Below, in pieces: positions 43,395 to 43,739 of a DNA stretch of 43,739 bases (the stretch's first letter is position 1; each line of letters starts with the position of its first letter). The notes beneath the pieces were generated by a model. That model did not search any database. It was not told where the DNA came from and saw only the letters and a list, made by a program, of their open reading frames with translations. The position numbers and the translations under genes were made by a program. The stretch is from Rhodoferax sp. Lineage in GTDB: Bacteria; Pseudomonadota; Gammaproteobacteria; Burkholderiales; Burkholderiaceae_C. The stretch covers positions 1 to 43,739 of the forward strand of contig VMTC01000092.1 of the NCBI GenBank assembly GCA_013791765.1. Direction: 5' to 3'.

Positions 43395-43739
43395 ATGAAC
43401 ACCCGCCCTTTCATCTCCTCACTGTTGCTTGTGACCTTTGCGTCTGGCATTGGTGCTCAGTCCCTGCCAAGGGACTCGGAGCCTTTGTCAAGCCGTCCGT
43501 TGAATCTATCGGTGCGCAAGCCCGTTGCGCCAGTGGCTGATCCTGCGGTACTGCCTGTTGACAAAGAGGGCCAAGCCACAAGCGAGGTTCAGCCTGCCGG
43601 TGCAGCCGTTGTCCTGCCTTACGGTGCTGGTTATGAGAATCGCCAGCAGGGTAAGGCGTCAGGCGGCGGTGGAAGCGGCGGCGGTGGAAGCGGCGGCGGA
43701 AGCGGCGGCGGCGGAAGCGGCGGCGGCGGAAGCGGCGGC
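43395..43739 (+). CDS. Secreted protein with natural (Gly4Ser)n tract, N-terminal part
   Basis: 115 residues to the window end. A signal peptide (about 1-22, SSLLLVTFASGIGAQ) suggests export. The mature N-terminus is Pro/Val-rich and contains no domain I recognise. From about residue 92 the protein is made of GGGGS and GGGS units, with the reading frame open to the edge, so the C-terminal part is missing. The gene is divergent from the response regulator, 158 bp away, and may be regulated by it. No strong ribosome-binding site precedes the ATG. Confidence 0.75.
   Translation, partial: MNTRPFISSLLLVTFASGIGAQSLPRDSEPLSSRPLNLSVRKPVAPVADPAVLPVDKEGQATSEVQPAGAAVVLPYGAGYENRQQGKASGGGGSGGGGSGGGSGGGGSGGGGSGG
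43669..43739 (+). repeat. Tandem repeat, 15-bp units encoding GGGGS
   Basis: Four 15-bp units and one 12-bp unit (GGCGGCGGNGGAAGC, where N is T or C), continuing beyond the window. Units differ at the fourth glycine codon (GGT then GGC) and one unit is short by one glycine codon, suggesting slippage. Confidence 0.9.

Noticed and set aside
43669-43739. Synthetic linker contamination
   Set aside because: The Gly-Ser codons continue in frame from a native-looking signal peptide with normal flanks, and units vary as in natural slippage. Sequence beyond the edge would settle it.

Overview
The window reads as chromosomal DNA of a high-GC betaproteobacterium, family Comamonadaceae, most likely Rhodoferax or a close relative. 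The evidence is the gene repertoire (secB-gpsA, alr next to divergent lplT, two cyanophycin synthetases with a DUF1854 cluster, a DUF3348/DUF802/OmpA/DUF2894 operon) and a dispersed repeat of about 50 bp with CTCTAGCCC and AGCTAT blocks that I associate with this family. The genus is inference; no rRNA gene is present.

Layout. 1-2837: housekeeping genes (gpmA fragment, rhodanese, grxC, secB, gpsA). 2838-3541: gene-free DNA with a direct duplication and two palindromic elements. 3542-11321: cyanophycin island. cphA1 and a second synthetase with a degenerate Mur-ligase P-loop face left; an ABC exporter-like protein with a zinc ribbon and a DUF1854 protein face right; a 153-bp inverted-repeat (MITE-like) element lies between the two arms. 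11447-15243: NAD synthesis (nadC, nadA), rsmE, a membrane-anchored cytochrome c and tRNA-Arg(CCG). 15626-19996: a small membrane protein and a tight leftward four-gene operon with a MotA/TolQ-like protein carrying a long cytoplasmic tail, a MotB/OmpA-like partner and two DUF proteins. This has the core architecture of ZorAB of Zorya defence but is not a recognised Zorya locus. 20367-24254: a DUF455 ferritin-like protein and a P-type ATPase.

24318-31568: a rightward defence-type transcription unit of RHH antitoxin, PIN toxin, a very large beta-class DNA methyltransferase and a helicase-nuclease of type III restriction type, with every junction overlapping by 1-4 bases. 31612-35389: cbpM-cbpA, a degenerate HD-domain protein and alr. 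35512-39081: lplT, an EamA transporter, a glyoxalase-fold protein and a glutathione peroxidase. 39088-43236: a Sel1/lytic transglycosylase, DAHP synthase and a two-component system. 43395-end: the start of a secreted protein that runs into a natural (Gly4Ser)n tract, in which the window stops.

Themes. (1) The ~50-bp repeat occurs at least ten times, supplies start or stop codons to neighbouring genes, and sits in frame inside three genes. (2) The best candidates for undescribed biology are the ZorAB-like operon, the cyanophycin-linked ABC/DUF1854 pair, and the TA-coupled type III-like restriction system with its large N-terminal domain and compositionally distinct recognition domain.
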